From the NCBI RefSeq assembly GCF_016106015.1, contig NZ_JACADQ010000003.1, positions 1-64,000 of the forward strand: DNA of 64,000 nt, written 5' to 3'. The notes beneath the pieces were generated by a model. The model was not told the DNA's origin. It ran no database searches and saw nothing but the letters and a program-made list of their open reading frames with translations. The position numbers and the translations under genes are program-made. Positions 34,092-41,530 of the stretch are shown here, one piece after another (the first letter of the stretch is position 1; each line of letters opens with the position of its first letter). Origin of the DNA: Neoroseomonas rubea. Lineage in GTDB: Bacteria > Pseudomonadota > Alphaproteobacteria > Acetobacterales > Acetobacteraceae.

Positions 34092-34862
34092 ATGTCGGTC
34101 GAATACGCAGCGGACGGACTGCTCGGCGTGCTGACGCCACAAGCGAACACGACGGTCGAGCCGGAGTTCGCCATCCTGCTTCCGCCGCGGACGGCGATGC
34201 TGAACGCCCGGCTGACCAGCCCGAAGCCGACGATCGCCGCACGCCTGGTGGACTATGTGGATGGGCTGGATTTCGCCGTTACCCAATTCGCCAATGCCCC
34301 GGTCGGCGCGATCGCCTTCGCCTGCACCGGTGCCTCCTACCTGGTGGGACGGGATGCGGAGGATGCGGCGGTCGCGCGGCTCGAAGCACGGCTCGCCATC
34401 CCCTTCGTGACGGCGGCGCGGGCGGTCTGTGATGCCTTCGCGGCCCTTGGCGCGCGGCGCATCGGCCTTGTCTCGCCATATCCGGCAGAACTGACGGAAG
34501 CCTCCGCCGCCTATTGGGCGTCGCGCGGATTCACGGTTGGGCGGATCGTGGCGGCGGCACCTCCTGGCGATGCCTTCCACCCGATCTACGCCATGTCCGC
34601 GGGCAGCGCGGGGGAGGCGCTGGCCGGCATGCGCGGCGCGGGCGTGGATGCGATCGTCATGCTTGGCACCGGCATGCCGACGCTGAAGCCGATCCTCGAC
34701 TGCCCGGCGGTCGATGGCGCGCCGGTCATTTCCTGCATGACGGCGCTCGCATGGCGCAGCCTGGTCGCGCTGCGCGGCGCGGCGCCCGATGGCGCGGGCC
34801 TCCGCCGCTGGATCGGCGGAGAGGGCTGGCGCGTGCGCTACGCGCAGCGAATGGGCGGCTAG
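34092..34862 (+). CDS. Asp/Glu racemase superfamily protein (maleate isomerase / arylmalonate decarboxylase type)
   Basis: 256 residues, the size of maleate cis-trans isomerase. It begins GLLGVLTPQANTTVEPEFAILLPP, a pattern typical of that group. A first catalytic Cys is in FACTGASYLVGRD (about 89-101). The C-terminal half has VISCMTALAWRSLVAL, where maleate isomerases place the second Cys region. No PLP site, so it is cofactor-independent. The ATG at 34092 follows GGGGAGAGGCGCGC. The stop TAG is shared as CTAG with the convergent nitrile hydratase gene. Maleate isomerase, a racemase or a decarboxylase are all possible. Confidence 0.8.
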   Translation: MSVEYAADGLLGVLTPQANTTVEPEFAILLPPRTAMLNARLTSPKPTIAARLVDYVDGLDFAVTQFANAPVGAIAFACTGASYLVGRDAEDAAVARLEARLAIPFVTAARAVCDAFAALGARRIGLVSPYPAELTEASAAYWASRGFTVGRIVAAAPPGDAFHPIYAMSAGSAGEALAGMRGAGVDAIVMLGTGMPTLKPILDCPAVDGAPVISCMTALAWRSLVALRGAAPDGAGLRRWIGGEGWRVRYAQRMGG

Positions 34863-35857
34863 GGAGACTTCGCCGGCGTCACGCCAATCATCGAATCGCG
34901 TGTGATAAGGGTGGCGAGTTGCTCCTCTGACCAGTCCTCCGTCCCGGCAGGGCGAGCCGGGATGACCATGTAGCGCAGCTCCGCATTGCTGTCGTGGACG
35001 CGCAGTTCCACATCGTCGGGTAGGTGCGTGCCGAATTCCGCAAGCACGCCGCGCGGGTCGCGCACTGCGCGTGCCCGGTAGGCTCGTGACTTGTACCAGG
35101 CCGGCGGCCGGCCGAGCACGCTGCGCGGATAGCAGGAACAGAGCGTGCAGACGACGAGGTTGTGCAGTCGATCGGTGTTGAACAGCGCCGTCAGCACCGT
35201 CTCCCCGCCCGAGAAGCCGAGTTCCCCCACGGTCCTTCCTGCATCTGCGGCGAGCCGCGCGGCAAAGCCTGGATCGGTCCAGGCGCGCGCGACGACGCGC
35301 GCACCGTTGTGCGGTCCGCGGCTGTCCATGCGCTCGATCTCGGTCCGGATCTCCTCGGCCGTCACGATGCCCTTGGCGAGAAGGAGGTTACGCACGGCAA
35401 GTCCACGCAGGCGGAGCGGCGGAAGCTCCTCGAGCGTTGCGTCGTCATCCTGCTGGTAGGGGTGATCGTCGTGGTCATGCTCGTGGTCATGATCGTGATG
35501 CTGATGTGCGGCTGGGGCGCCCTCCACACGGTGCAGGCCGGCCGCGCGCAGGCGTGCCTCCTCCGCCTGCATCTCGGCCTCCGGGATCACGCCCTTTGTG
35601 TCGAGCAGTGAGGAGAAGGCGAGGATCCAGCGCTGGTAGTAGGGCATGGCCCAGTAGTCCGGCGCATCGAGCCCTTCCTGTACGCGGCGGCTCTCGTCGG
35701 TGGTAAAGAAGTGCCGCTTCCGGTCGGCGAGCAGGATGCGGATCGCGTCCGCCTCCTTCTCCCAATGCGCAGGCTCGTGCTCCTCGCGCGTGATGGGGCC
35801 GGCGTAGCGGCCGCCGGCGTCATGCGGCGGATGGTCGGGCGGGGCGATCTCGGTCAT
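34859..35857 (-). CDS. Single-chain cobalt-type nitrile hydratase-like protein (beta N-domain, His linker, alpha subunit)
   Basis: 332 residues. Residues 1-112 resemble the N-terminal helical half of nitrile hydratase beta (PPHDAGGRYAGPI, AMPYYQRWILAFSSLLDTKGVI). Residues 118-132 are a His/Asp/Glu linker, [15 protein letters not shown]. From 145 to the end is an alpha subunit, with the metal claw VVCTLCSCYPRSVLG: Cys237, Cys240, Ser241 and Cys242, and Thr238 as in Co-type enzymes (Fe-type have Ser there). The C-terminal beta-barrel half of the beta subunit is missing and not found nearby. It should hydrate a nitrile or, as in thiocyanate hydrolase, hydrolyse thiocyanate. The ATG at 35857 has GGCAGGA nine bases upstream; an ATG three codons earlier is possible. 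Confidence 0.85.
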   Translation of the reverse strand: MTEIAPPDHPPHDAGGRYAGPITREEHEPAHWEKEADAIRILLADRKRHFFTTDESRRVQEGLDAPDYWAMPYYQRWILAFSSLLDTKGVIPEAEMQAEEARLRAAGLHRVEGAPAAHQHHDHDHEHDHDDHPYQQDDDATLEELPPLRLRGLAVRNLLLAKGIVTAEEIRTEIERMDSRGPHNGARVVARAWTDPGFAARLAADAGRTVGELGFSGGETVLTALFNTDRLHNLVVCTLCSCYPRSVLGRPPAWYKSRAYRARAVRDPRGVLAEFGTHLPDDVELRVHDSNAELRYMVIPARPAGTEDWSEEQLATLITRDSMIGVTPAKSP

Positions 35858-35881
35858 GCGGCGCATCCTGCCAGGGACGGT

Positions 35882-35916
35882 GCGGACGGCAAGCCGCATC
35901 TCGACAGCCCGTCCGC
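35882..35916. promoter_or_regulatory. 8-bp inverted repeat GCGGACGG / CCGTCCGC in a divergent promoter
   Basis: Perfect arms at 35882-35889 and 35909-35916, 19 bases apart, between the nitrile hydratase-like gene (minus) and a Bug receptor gene (plus). A spacing of about 27 bases centre to centre would suit a dimeric regulator acting on both genes. No sigma-70 boxes stand out. Confidence 0.3.
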
Positions 35917-35958
35917 TCGCCCGCATCCTCCCACGCCGTCACCGGGAGACGCCACGCC

Positions 35959-36945
35959 ATGCCAGCCATCGCCCGCCGTTCCATGCTTGCCCTCGCCGCA
36001 GCGCCGCTTGCCATGCCAGCCGTCGCGCAAGGCGCCTGGCCGCAGCGCGACCTTCGCCTCATTTGCCCCTTCCCGCCCGGCGGTACGACGGACGTGGTCG
36101 CGCGGCTGGTCGCGACCGCCATGCGGGAACCGCTCGGCCGTGCCGTGGTCGTGGAGAACCAGCCGGGCGCGGGCAGCACGCTCGCTGCCGGCCGTTTCGC
36201 AAGGGAAGCGGACGACCATGCGCTGTTCCTGAGCCAGATCGCGTCGCATGCCATCGGCCCGGCCCTCTACCGGAACCTGGCCTACGATCCGGAGACCGAT
36301 TTCCGCGCTGTGACGCTGCTCGTGACCGTGCCGAACGTGCTGGTGGCCAATCCGCGCAAGGTGCCCTCCGGCGACATCCGTGACTTCCTTCGGGAAGCGC
36401 GGCGCCAGCCGGGCGAGCGCAACTTCGCCTCGGCCGGCAACGGCACCTCCACCCACCTGACGGGCGAGCTGATCGGCCAGCTCGCGGGCGCGCGGCTGAC
36501 GCATGTGCCGTACCGCGGCGCGGGCCCTGCCATGACCGCCGTGGTGGGCGGGGAAGTCGACACGCTGATCGACAACCTCCCGACCGCGCTGCCGCAGATC
36601 CGCGCGGGGACGGTGCGTGCGCTGGCGGTGACCGCCCGCACGCGCGTGCCCGACCTGCCGGACGTGCCGGCGCTGTCGGAACTCGGCGCCGAATTCGGAC
36701 TGGAAGGCTTCGAGGCCGAGGCCTGGTTCGGGCTGCACGCGCATCGCAGTGCGCCCGACGCCGTCGTCGAGCGGATGTCCGCGGCCGTGCTTGCCGCGCT
36801 TGCGGATGCCGGGGTGCGGCAGCAGCTTGCAAGCCGCGGGACGACGCCGCGCGGCGGCCCCCCCGCCGACTACGCGCGGCTGGTCGCATCCGAGCGCGCG
36901 CGCTGGCTGCGCGTGGTCCGCGACGGCAACGTGCAAGCCGACTGA
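35959..36945 (+). CDS. Bug-family (TctC-type) periplasmic solute receptor
   Basis: 328 residues. Leader MPAIARRSMLALAAAPLAMPAVAQG, then RDLRLICPFPPGGTTDVVARLV, VVVENQPGAGSTLAAGRFARE and LTHVPYRGAGPAMTAVVGGEVDTLID, the expected family blocks. It has no permease partner in the window. The gene leads a short plus-strand group: Bug receptor, RraA-like aldolase, thioesterase. This suggests the bound acid may be a substrate of, or signal for, that group (inference). The 59-base gap to the next gene holds only a weak CGGGCC/GGCCCG repeat. Confidence 0.88.
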   Translation: MPAIARRSMLALAAAPLAMPAVAQGAWPQRDLRLICPFPPGGTTDVVARLVATAMREPLGRAVVVENQPGAGSTLAAGRFAREADDHALFLSQIASHAIGPALYRNLAYDPETDFRAVTLLVTVPNVLVANPRKVPSGDIRDFLREARRQPGERNFASAGNGTSTHLTGELIGQLAGARLTHVPYRGAGPAMTAVVGGEVDTLIDNLPTALPQIRAGTVRALAVTARTRVPDLPDVPALSELGAEFGLEGFEAEAWFGLHAHRSAPDAVVERMSAAVLAALADAGVRQQLASRGTTPRGGPPADYARLVASERARWLRVVRDGNVQAD

Positions 36946-37004
36946 GGCGGGTTTGACCGGAACGGGCCGCCGCCCGATGCTGGTGGCCCGGAGGAGACAC
37001 CGAC

Positions 37005-37712
37005 ATGACGACCTACCCCTTCACCGCCGCGGATCTCGAGGCGCTGCGCCAGTGGGACACGCCCACCATCTGCAACGCGCTTGAGCTCGTCGCTCCGCAG
37101 CGCCGCGGGCACGGCTTCACCGTGCGCCCGATGACGGCGGTCGATCCGAAGTTGCCGCCGATCTGCGGCCTCGCGCGCACCGGTACACAGCGCGCCGCCT
37201 TCCCCTCGGGTCGCAGCAAGGATGCGGATCGCGCCATGCGGGTCGCCTGGTACGAGTATGTGGCGGATGCCGCGCTGCCGACCGTGGTCTGCCTGCAGGA
37301 CCTGGACGACACGCCGGGCGTGGGCGCCTTCTGGGGCGAGGTGAACAGTGCCGTGCACCAGGGACTTGGCGCGCAGGGCGTGGTGACGAACGGGTCGGTG
37401 CGCGACCTCGACATGTTCGCGCCGGGCTTCCAGGGCATCGCCGGCGTGGTCAATCCGTCGCATGCCTACGTCCATATCGTCGCGCTGAACTGCGACGTGA
37501 CGATCCACGGCATGCAGGTGAAGCATGACAACGTCATCCATGCCGACCGGCACGGCGCCGTTGTGATTCCGCACGACGTCGTCACCAAGCTGCCGGCGGC
37601 GATCGAGCTCGGCGCGCGGCGCGAGAAGGTGATCCTCGACATGGTCAAGGCGCCCGGCTTCGACGTGCACAAGCTCAAGGAAGCGCTCTCGAAGGCCGAC
37701 GACATCCACTGA
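37005..37712 (+). CDS. RraA-like protein (4-hydroxy-4-methyl-2-oxoglutarate aldolase / oxaloacetate decarboxylase family)
   Basis: 235 residues. The RraA/HMG-aldolase fold is indicated by LRQWDTPTICNALELVAPQRRG at the start and by GEVNSAVHQGLGAQGVVTNGSVRD (about 112-135), whose Gly, Arg and Asp hold pyruvate and the divalent metal. The C-terminal half has QVKHDNVIHADRHGAVVIP, also characteristic. Members cleave 4-hydroxy-2-oxo acids to pyruvate, or decarboxylate oxaloacetate, so a late step of ring catabolism fits. The ATG at 37005 is preceded by GGAGGAGAC. The thioesterase gene begins two bases after the stop. Confidence 0.85.
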   Translation: MTTYPFTAADLEALRQWDTPTICNALELVAPQRRGHGFTVRPMTAVDPKLPPICGLARTGTQRAAFPSGRSKDADRAMRVAWYEYVADAALPTVVCLQDLDDTPGVGAFWGEVNSAVHQGLGAQGVVTNGSVRDLDMFAPGFQGIAGVVNPSHAYVHIVALNCDVTIHGMQVKHDNVIHADRHGAVVIPHDVVTKLPAAIELGARREKVILDMVKAPGFDVHKLKEALSKADDIH

Positions 37713-37714
37713 GG

Positions 37715-38152
37715 ATGGTGCGCGCGCCGCTCTGTCATGTGCTGCCCGGATGGGTCGACCATTACGGGCACATGAACCTCGCCTACTACCTCGTGGCCTT
37801 CGACCTGGCGACGGACGCAGTGTGGCCGTCGCTCGGTCTCGGCAAGGGCTTCCAGGAGAGAGGGCTCGGCACCTTCGCGGCCGAGTCCTGGCAGGCCTAC
37901 ACGCGGGAGGTGACGCAGGGCGCGCCGCTCGCCTTCGAGAGCGAGGTCCTCGCCTTCGACGCCAAGCGCCTGCTCTGCCGCCATACCATGTTCCACGCGA
38001 CGGAAGGCTGGCAGGCGGCGGAGAACGAGGTTCTCTATCTCTGCGTCGACCTCTCGGCACGGCGCGTCGGCGCCTGGCCGGAGGATGTGGTGGCGCGCTT
38101 CGCCGCGCGTGCGAGCGGCGCCACGCCGAAGCGCCTTGCGCTCAGGCGCTAG
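37715..38152 (+). CDS. Acyl-CoA thioesterase, hotdog fold
   Basis: 145 residues, a single hotdog domain. The 4-hydroxybenzoyl-CoA thioesterase-type motif is VDHYGHMNLAYYLVAFD (14-30), with Asp15 in the catalytic position and GHMN at 18-21. It would release CoA from a short or aromatic acyl-CoA in the cytoplasm. The gene is the last of the Bug-RraA-thioesterase group and is followed by a strong palindrome at 38159. Confidence 0.83.
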   Translation: MVRAPLCHVLPGWVDHYGHMNLAYYLVAFDLATDAVWPSLGLGKGFQERGLGTFAAESWQAYTREVTQGAPLAFESEVLAFDAKRLLCRHTMFHATEGWQAAENEVLYLCVDLSARRVGAWPEDVVARFAARASGATPKRLALRR

Positions 38153-38158
38153 GGCAAC

Positions 38159-38188
38159 ATCCGATCAGCCGGAAACGGCTGATCGGAT
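38159..38188. terminator. 13-bp perfect palindrome with GAAA tetraloop
   Basis: ATCCGATCAGCCG (38159-38171), loop GAAA, CGGCTGATCGGAT (38176-38188), followed by TTCCTTGTTCTGG, a T-rich tail for plus-strand transcripts. It lies seven bases after the thioesterase stop, between convergent genes, and its stem plus GNRA-type loop would be very stable. Probable terminator, possibly one copy of a dispersed palindromic repeat. Confidence 0.6.
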
Positions 38189-38224
38189 TCCTTGTTCTGG
38201 AAACCATTGAACCCACAGCACGAA

Positions 38225-38255
38225 ATCCGATCACGCTGATTCGGTGCGATCGGAT
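38225..38255. repeat. Second, related palindrome (ATCCGATC ... GATCGGAT)
   Basis: ATCCGATCACGC (38225-38236) can pair with GTGCGATCGGAT (38244-38255), eight perfect outer pairs then imperfect ones. It shares the octamer ATCCGATC/GATCGGAT with the palindrome at 38159 and lies just beyond the stop of the minus-strand reductase gene. The pair occupies an unusually AT-rich 110-base gap. Confidence 0.5.
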
Positions 38256-38261
38256 AGTGCT

Positions 38262-39308
38262 TTAGACGGGCGGCAGTACGCCCGCCGCGCGATAGCCCTC
38301 GATCTGCGTCGCGAACATCGCCCAGCTGTCGACGAAGCCCGTGAAGCCCGCCGCGCGCGCGGCGGTCATGGAGGACAGCACGTCGTAGTCCATGCCCAGG
38401 AAGAAATCAGCAAACGGCCAGCTCGCCACGTCCGACAGCGGCAGGCGCAGCCGGGCGCGCGCCCGGATCGCCTCCCAGACCGGTTCCTTGTCCGCCATCC
38501 AGTGGGGCATGGACATCGGGCGCGGACGGCCACAGGGCAGACCGAAGCGGTCGGCCAGGAACGGCCAGAGGTCGCACCAGCGGAAAGCATCGCCATTGGT
38601 GATGTTGAAGGCGCGGTTTGCCGCGCGCGGGTCTCGCACCATCCAAAGCACGCCGTTGGCGAGCAGCGTCGCCTCCGTCACCTCGTGCAGCGCCGTCCAG
38701 GCGCCGGCACGCCCCGGGAAGTCGAAGGGCACGCCCAGTTCGCGGCAGATTGCGGCATAGGCGCCGAGCGTCGAGACCATGTTTCGCGCGCGCCCGGGGG
38801 CGACATCGAGCACGAAGTTCGGCCGGCTTGCGCTCCAAGACCAGGCGCGCCCACGCTGGCGCGCGACCACCAGATCCTGCTGGTCATAGTAGAAATTGGG
38901 CGGAAGGTGCCGCGGATCATCCTCGCGTGCCGGCGTGCGGAAGGGGCCGATGTGCAGTCCATACCACTTGCCCCCGTGGATCAGATGGATATGCGCGAAG
39001 CGCGGCAGCGAGCCCTCGGCGGCGTCGAGCAGGTTGCGCAGCATGCGGGTGTTCGCCGGCACGTCCTCGACGCCGCTCTCACCATGCGGTGCCCGGGATG
39101 CGTAGACGATGCGGGTGATCTCCGGATGTTCTGCGAGTGCGTGGCGAAGTCCATCGGCGTCGCACAGGTCGGCTTCGATCCAGGCACCGGCGCCGGCCGG
39201 GCGGTGGCGCGAGAGGCCGATTACGGCGAGGTCTGGCACGGCCCGCGCGCGCTCCATCACGCGCGTCGCGGCAGCGCCGCTGGCGCCGACGACGAGAAGG
39301 GTGTCCAT
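38262..39308 (-). CDS. NAD(P)-dependent reductase of the PRISE (progesterone 5-beta-reductase-like) SDR group
   Basis: 348 residues. Cofactor site LVVGASGAAATRVMERA (5-21). The atypical active site of PRISE enzymes is visible: HIHLIHGGKWYGLHIGPF with a Lys-x-Tyr arrangement, then EDDPRHLPPNFYYDQQDLV, where the Tyr serves as the catalytic residue. FRWCDLWPFLADRFG and PMSMPHWMADKE fit the substrate domain. Family members reduce the C=C bond of enones. The substrate here is not known. The cyclase gene lies five bases upstream on the same strand and is probably cotranscribed. Confidence 0.83.
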   Translation of the reverse strand: MDTLLVVGASGAAATRVMERARAVPDLAVIGLSRHRPAGAGAWIEADLCDADGLRHALAEHPEITRIVYASRAPHGESGVEDVPANTRMLRNLLDAAEGSLPRFAHIHLIHGGKWYGLHIGPFRTPAREDDPRHLPPNFYYDQQDLVVARQRGRAWSWSASRPNFVLDVAPGRARNMVSTLGAYAAICRELGVPFDFPGRAGAWTALHEVTEATLLANGVLWMVRDPRAANRAFNITNGDAFRWCDLWPFLADRFGLPCGRPRPMSMPHWMADKEPVWEAIRARARLRLPLSDVASWPFADFFLGMDYDVLSSMTAARAAGFTGFVDSWAMFATQIEGYRAAGVLPPV

Positions 39309-39313
39309 GGCGC

Positions 39314-40057
39314 TCAGCTCTCCCTGACCGGCCGCGCGAAGATGCGCGCCGGCGCGCCATCTGCCCCCGCGAGCGACAGGGCACCGAAGACGAAGTCCGC
39401 ACGCTGTCCCGCCAGCGGTCGCGGTCCACGAAGATGCTCGCAGATCAGCACGCCGTCCTTCAGCAGCACCTGGTGCACGGGCCAGTCGAACCCCTGGGCT
39501 GGCCGGCGATGGACGGGAAGGTCCGGCGTTGCGAAGTCGAAGGCGACCAGCTTCACCCGCTGAGCAACGATCCAGGATGCGGCTTCGAGGCTGAGACAGG
39601 GGTGGTGATCATAGGCATCGGTGCCCACGAAATCCGACCAGCCGGTATCGAAGGCCAGCACGTCGCCCGGCCGCAACGCGGGTCGCGCGGCTTTCAGGTG
39701 ATGGGGCTCGATCAGGGAATCGGGCGGCAGGTCCAGGCGCCAGACCACGCCTGCGCCGCTCAGACGTTCGGGCGGAATCGCCTCGAAGGTCGGGCCGTCA
39801 TTGAAGAAATGAAAGGGCGCGTCGAGATGCGTGCCGGTGTGCACTACCATCCCGAATTCGGTGACGTTGAGCGGATCCGCCGGCAGGCACATGAGGCGAC
39901 GGATCGTCGGCGGCGGGAACATCGGCACGCGCGGCGTGGCTTGGGAGACCGAGTGTGACAGGTCGATCCAGGGGCCCGCGGGGATGGCCGGCGACGGCGC
40001 GGGCAGGTCGATCCAGCCGCGCCAACCCGTTCCGCGCGGTGGTGCCGTGTCGCACAT
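39314..40057 (-). CDS. Cyclase family protein (kynurenine formamidase-like metal hydrolase)
   Basis: 247 residues. The metal-binding motif is VVHTGTHLDAPFHFF (71-85), i.e. H-x-G-T-H-x-D-x3-H, defining the cyclase/KynB family. IDLSHSVSQATPRVPMFPPP at the start and LAFDTGWSDFVGTDAYDHHP in the middle fit as well. Members hydrolyse N-formylkynurenine or act on cyclic amides and lactones. With no other kynurenine genes nearby, a different amide or ring-opening step is more likely. The start at 40057 follows GGAGGAACG. It is divergent from the MmgE/PrpD gene across 120 bases that contain one inverted repeat. Confidence 0.85.
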   Translation of the reverse strand: MCDTAPPRGTGWRGWIDLPAPSPAIPAGPWIDLSHSVSQATPRVPMFPPPTIRRLMCLPADPLNVTEFGMVVHTGTHLDAPFHFFNDGPTFEAIPPERLSGAGVVWRLDLPPDSLIEPHHLKAARPALRPGDVLAFDTGWSDFVGTDAYDHHPCLSLEAASWIVAQRVKLVAFDFATPDLPVHRRPAQGFDWPVHQVLLKDGVLICEHLRGPRPLAGQRADFVFGALSLAGADGAPARIFARPVRES

Positions 40058-40098
40058 GGGGCGTTCCTCCGTTGCGCGGATGCTCGCAGCGTGGGGGT

Positions 40099-40117
40099 CG
40101 CTCCGTCAACCGGAGCG
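40099..40117. promoter_or_regulatory. Inverted repeat CGCTCCG-N5-CGGAGCG
   Basis: Perfect 7-bp arms at 40099-40105 and 40111-40117 in the divergent gap between the cyclase and MmgE/PrpD genes. Candidate operator for both; nothing else in the 120-base gap stands out. Confidence 0.3.
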
Positions 40118-40177
40118 CCTTGCGCCGTGCGGTTGGCGCGGCCACGCTGCACGGCAAGCAATGACTGGAGGGACGCC

Positions 40178-41530
40178 ATGACCACCCGCGCGCTTGCGGA
40201 ATTCGTCGCCGCGCTGAAGCCGGATGCGATGCCGCCCGAGGTGACGGCGCAGGCGGCGCGTGTCGTGCTCGACGCCGTGGGTTGCGCCGTCGCGGCCTGG
40301 ACGGAGGATGCTGAGAAGGCGCGCGTGGCACGGGAGATCGCCGCGCTCTATCCGGCGAACCCCGGCGCCGGCGTGATCGGTGCACCGGGTCTTTCGGCGC
40401 AGCCGGCCTTCGCCGCGCTCGCCAACGGCATCCTTGTGAATGCTGCGGACAATGACGACACGCACAAGCGCGCGCTGCTGCATGTAGGCTCCGTCGTCGT
40501 GCCGGCCGCGCTCGCGATGGCGCAGACGCGCGGCCTGACGGGGCCTGCCATGCTTGCCGCGCTGGTCGCGGGCTATGAGGTCGCGGTGCGCGTCGGCATG
40601 GCGGTGATGCCGACGCATTACCGCTTCTGGCATTCCACGGCGACCAACGGCACCTTCGGTGGGGCGGCGACGGCGGCGCATGCGATGGGCCTCGATGCTG
40701 ATGGGGTGCAGCGTGCGCTCGGGCTTGCGGGAACGCAGGCGGCGGGGCTCAACACCTTCTTCGAATCCGGCGACATGACCAAGAGCCTCCATCCCGGCAA
40801 GGCGGCACTGAACGGCGTGCTCTCGGCGCAACTCGCAGCCCTCGGCATGACCTCGCCGCCCGGCATCCTGGAACATCCGAAGGGCTATCTCGCGGCCTTC
40901 TCGCTCGACCCCAAGGAGGCGGCTCTGACCGATGGGCTTGGGACGCGATGGGAGATCCTGCAGAACGGCTTCAAGTTCTTTCCCTCGATCCTCGCGAGCC
41001 ATTCGCCCATCCAGGCGACGCTCGCGATCGTTGCGAAGCACCGGCCGGATCCGGCACGCATCGCGCGCATCACGAACGAGACCTACGAGACGGTACGCAC
41101 GCACTTCTCGAACAAGGAGGTCGCCTCGGTGATGGCGGCCCGGGTCTCAGTGCCCTACTGCATCGCCGCGGCCGCGGTGGACGGGCGGCTGACCCAGGCG
41201 CAGTTCGCGCCGGCGCGCATCGCCGACCCGCTCATGCGCCGCGTGCTGGAGCGCACCGAGGTGATCGCGGATCCCGAGCTGAACCGGCTCTATCCCGCGA
41301 ATTTCCCCGCACGCGTCACCATCACCATGGAGGACGGCCAGTCCTTCCAGGAAACGGTGATGCTGCCCAAGGGCGATCCCGGCGCACCGCTCTCGGATGC
41401 GGAACTGGAGGACAAGTTCCGCGGCAATGTGGAACCGGTCTTCGGCGCCGAGCGCGCGACACGGCTGCGCGACGCCATCCTGCGCCTTGCGGAAGGCGGG
41501 ACGGTCGCGGAAGTCGCGACGCTGGTCTAG
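40178..41530 (+). CDS. MmgE/PrpD family protein
   Basis: 450 residues, family-typical. It begins TRALAEFVAALKPDAMPPEVTAQAARVVLDAVGCAVAAW and has LANGILVNAADNDDTHKRALLHVGSVVVPAALA, where 2-methylcitrate dehydratases keep the conserved D-x-D-x-T region. WHSTATNGTFGGAATAAHAMGLD and KSLHPGKAALNGVLSAQLA follow. The family includes 2-methylcitrate dehydratase, cis-aconitate decarboxylase and many uncharacterised dehydratases or isomerases. No prpB/C genes are near, so the propionate role is doubtful. The ATG at 40178 follows CTGGAGGGA. Its TAG shares the CTAG with the convergent GlcG-like gene. Confidence 0.87.
   Translation: MTTRALAEFVAALKPDAMPPEVTAQAARVVLDAVGCAVAAWTEDAEKARVAREIAALYPANPGAGVIGAPGLSAQPAFAALANGILVNAADNDDTHKRALLHVGSVVVPAALAMAQTRGLTGPAMLAALVAGYEVAVRVGMAVMPTHYRFWHSTATNGTFGGAATAAHAMGLDADGVQRALGLAGTQAAGLNTFFESGDMTKSLHPGKAALNGVLSAQLAALGMTSPPGILEHPKGYLAAFSLDPKEAALTDGLGTRWEILQNGFKFFPSILASHSPIQATLAIVAKHRPDPARIARITNETYETVRTHFSNKEVASVMAARVSVPYCIAAAAVDGRLTQAQFAPARIADPLMRRVLERTEVIADPELNRLYPANFPARVTITMEDGQSFQETVMLPKGDPGAPLSDAELEDKFRGNVEPVFGAERATRLRDAILRLAEGGTVAEVATLV

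Noticed and set aside
35459-35510. CAT/GTG-rich repeat in the nitrile hydratase gene as a possible non-coding repeat
   Set aside because: It codes the His/Asp linker in an open frame between two recognisable domains.
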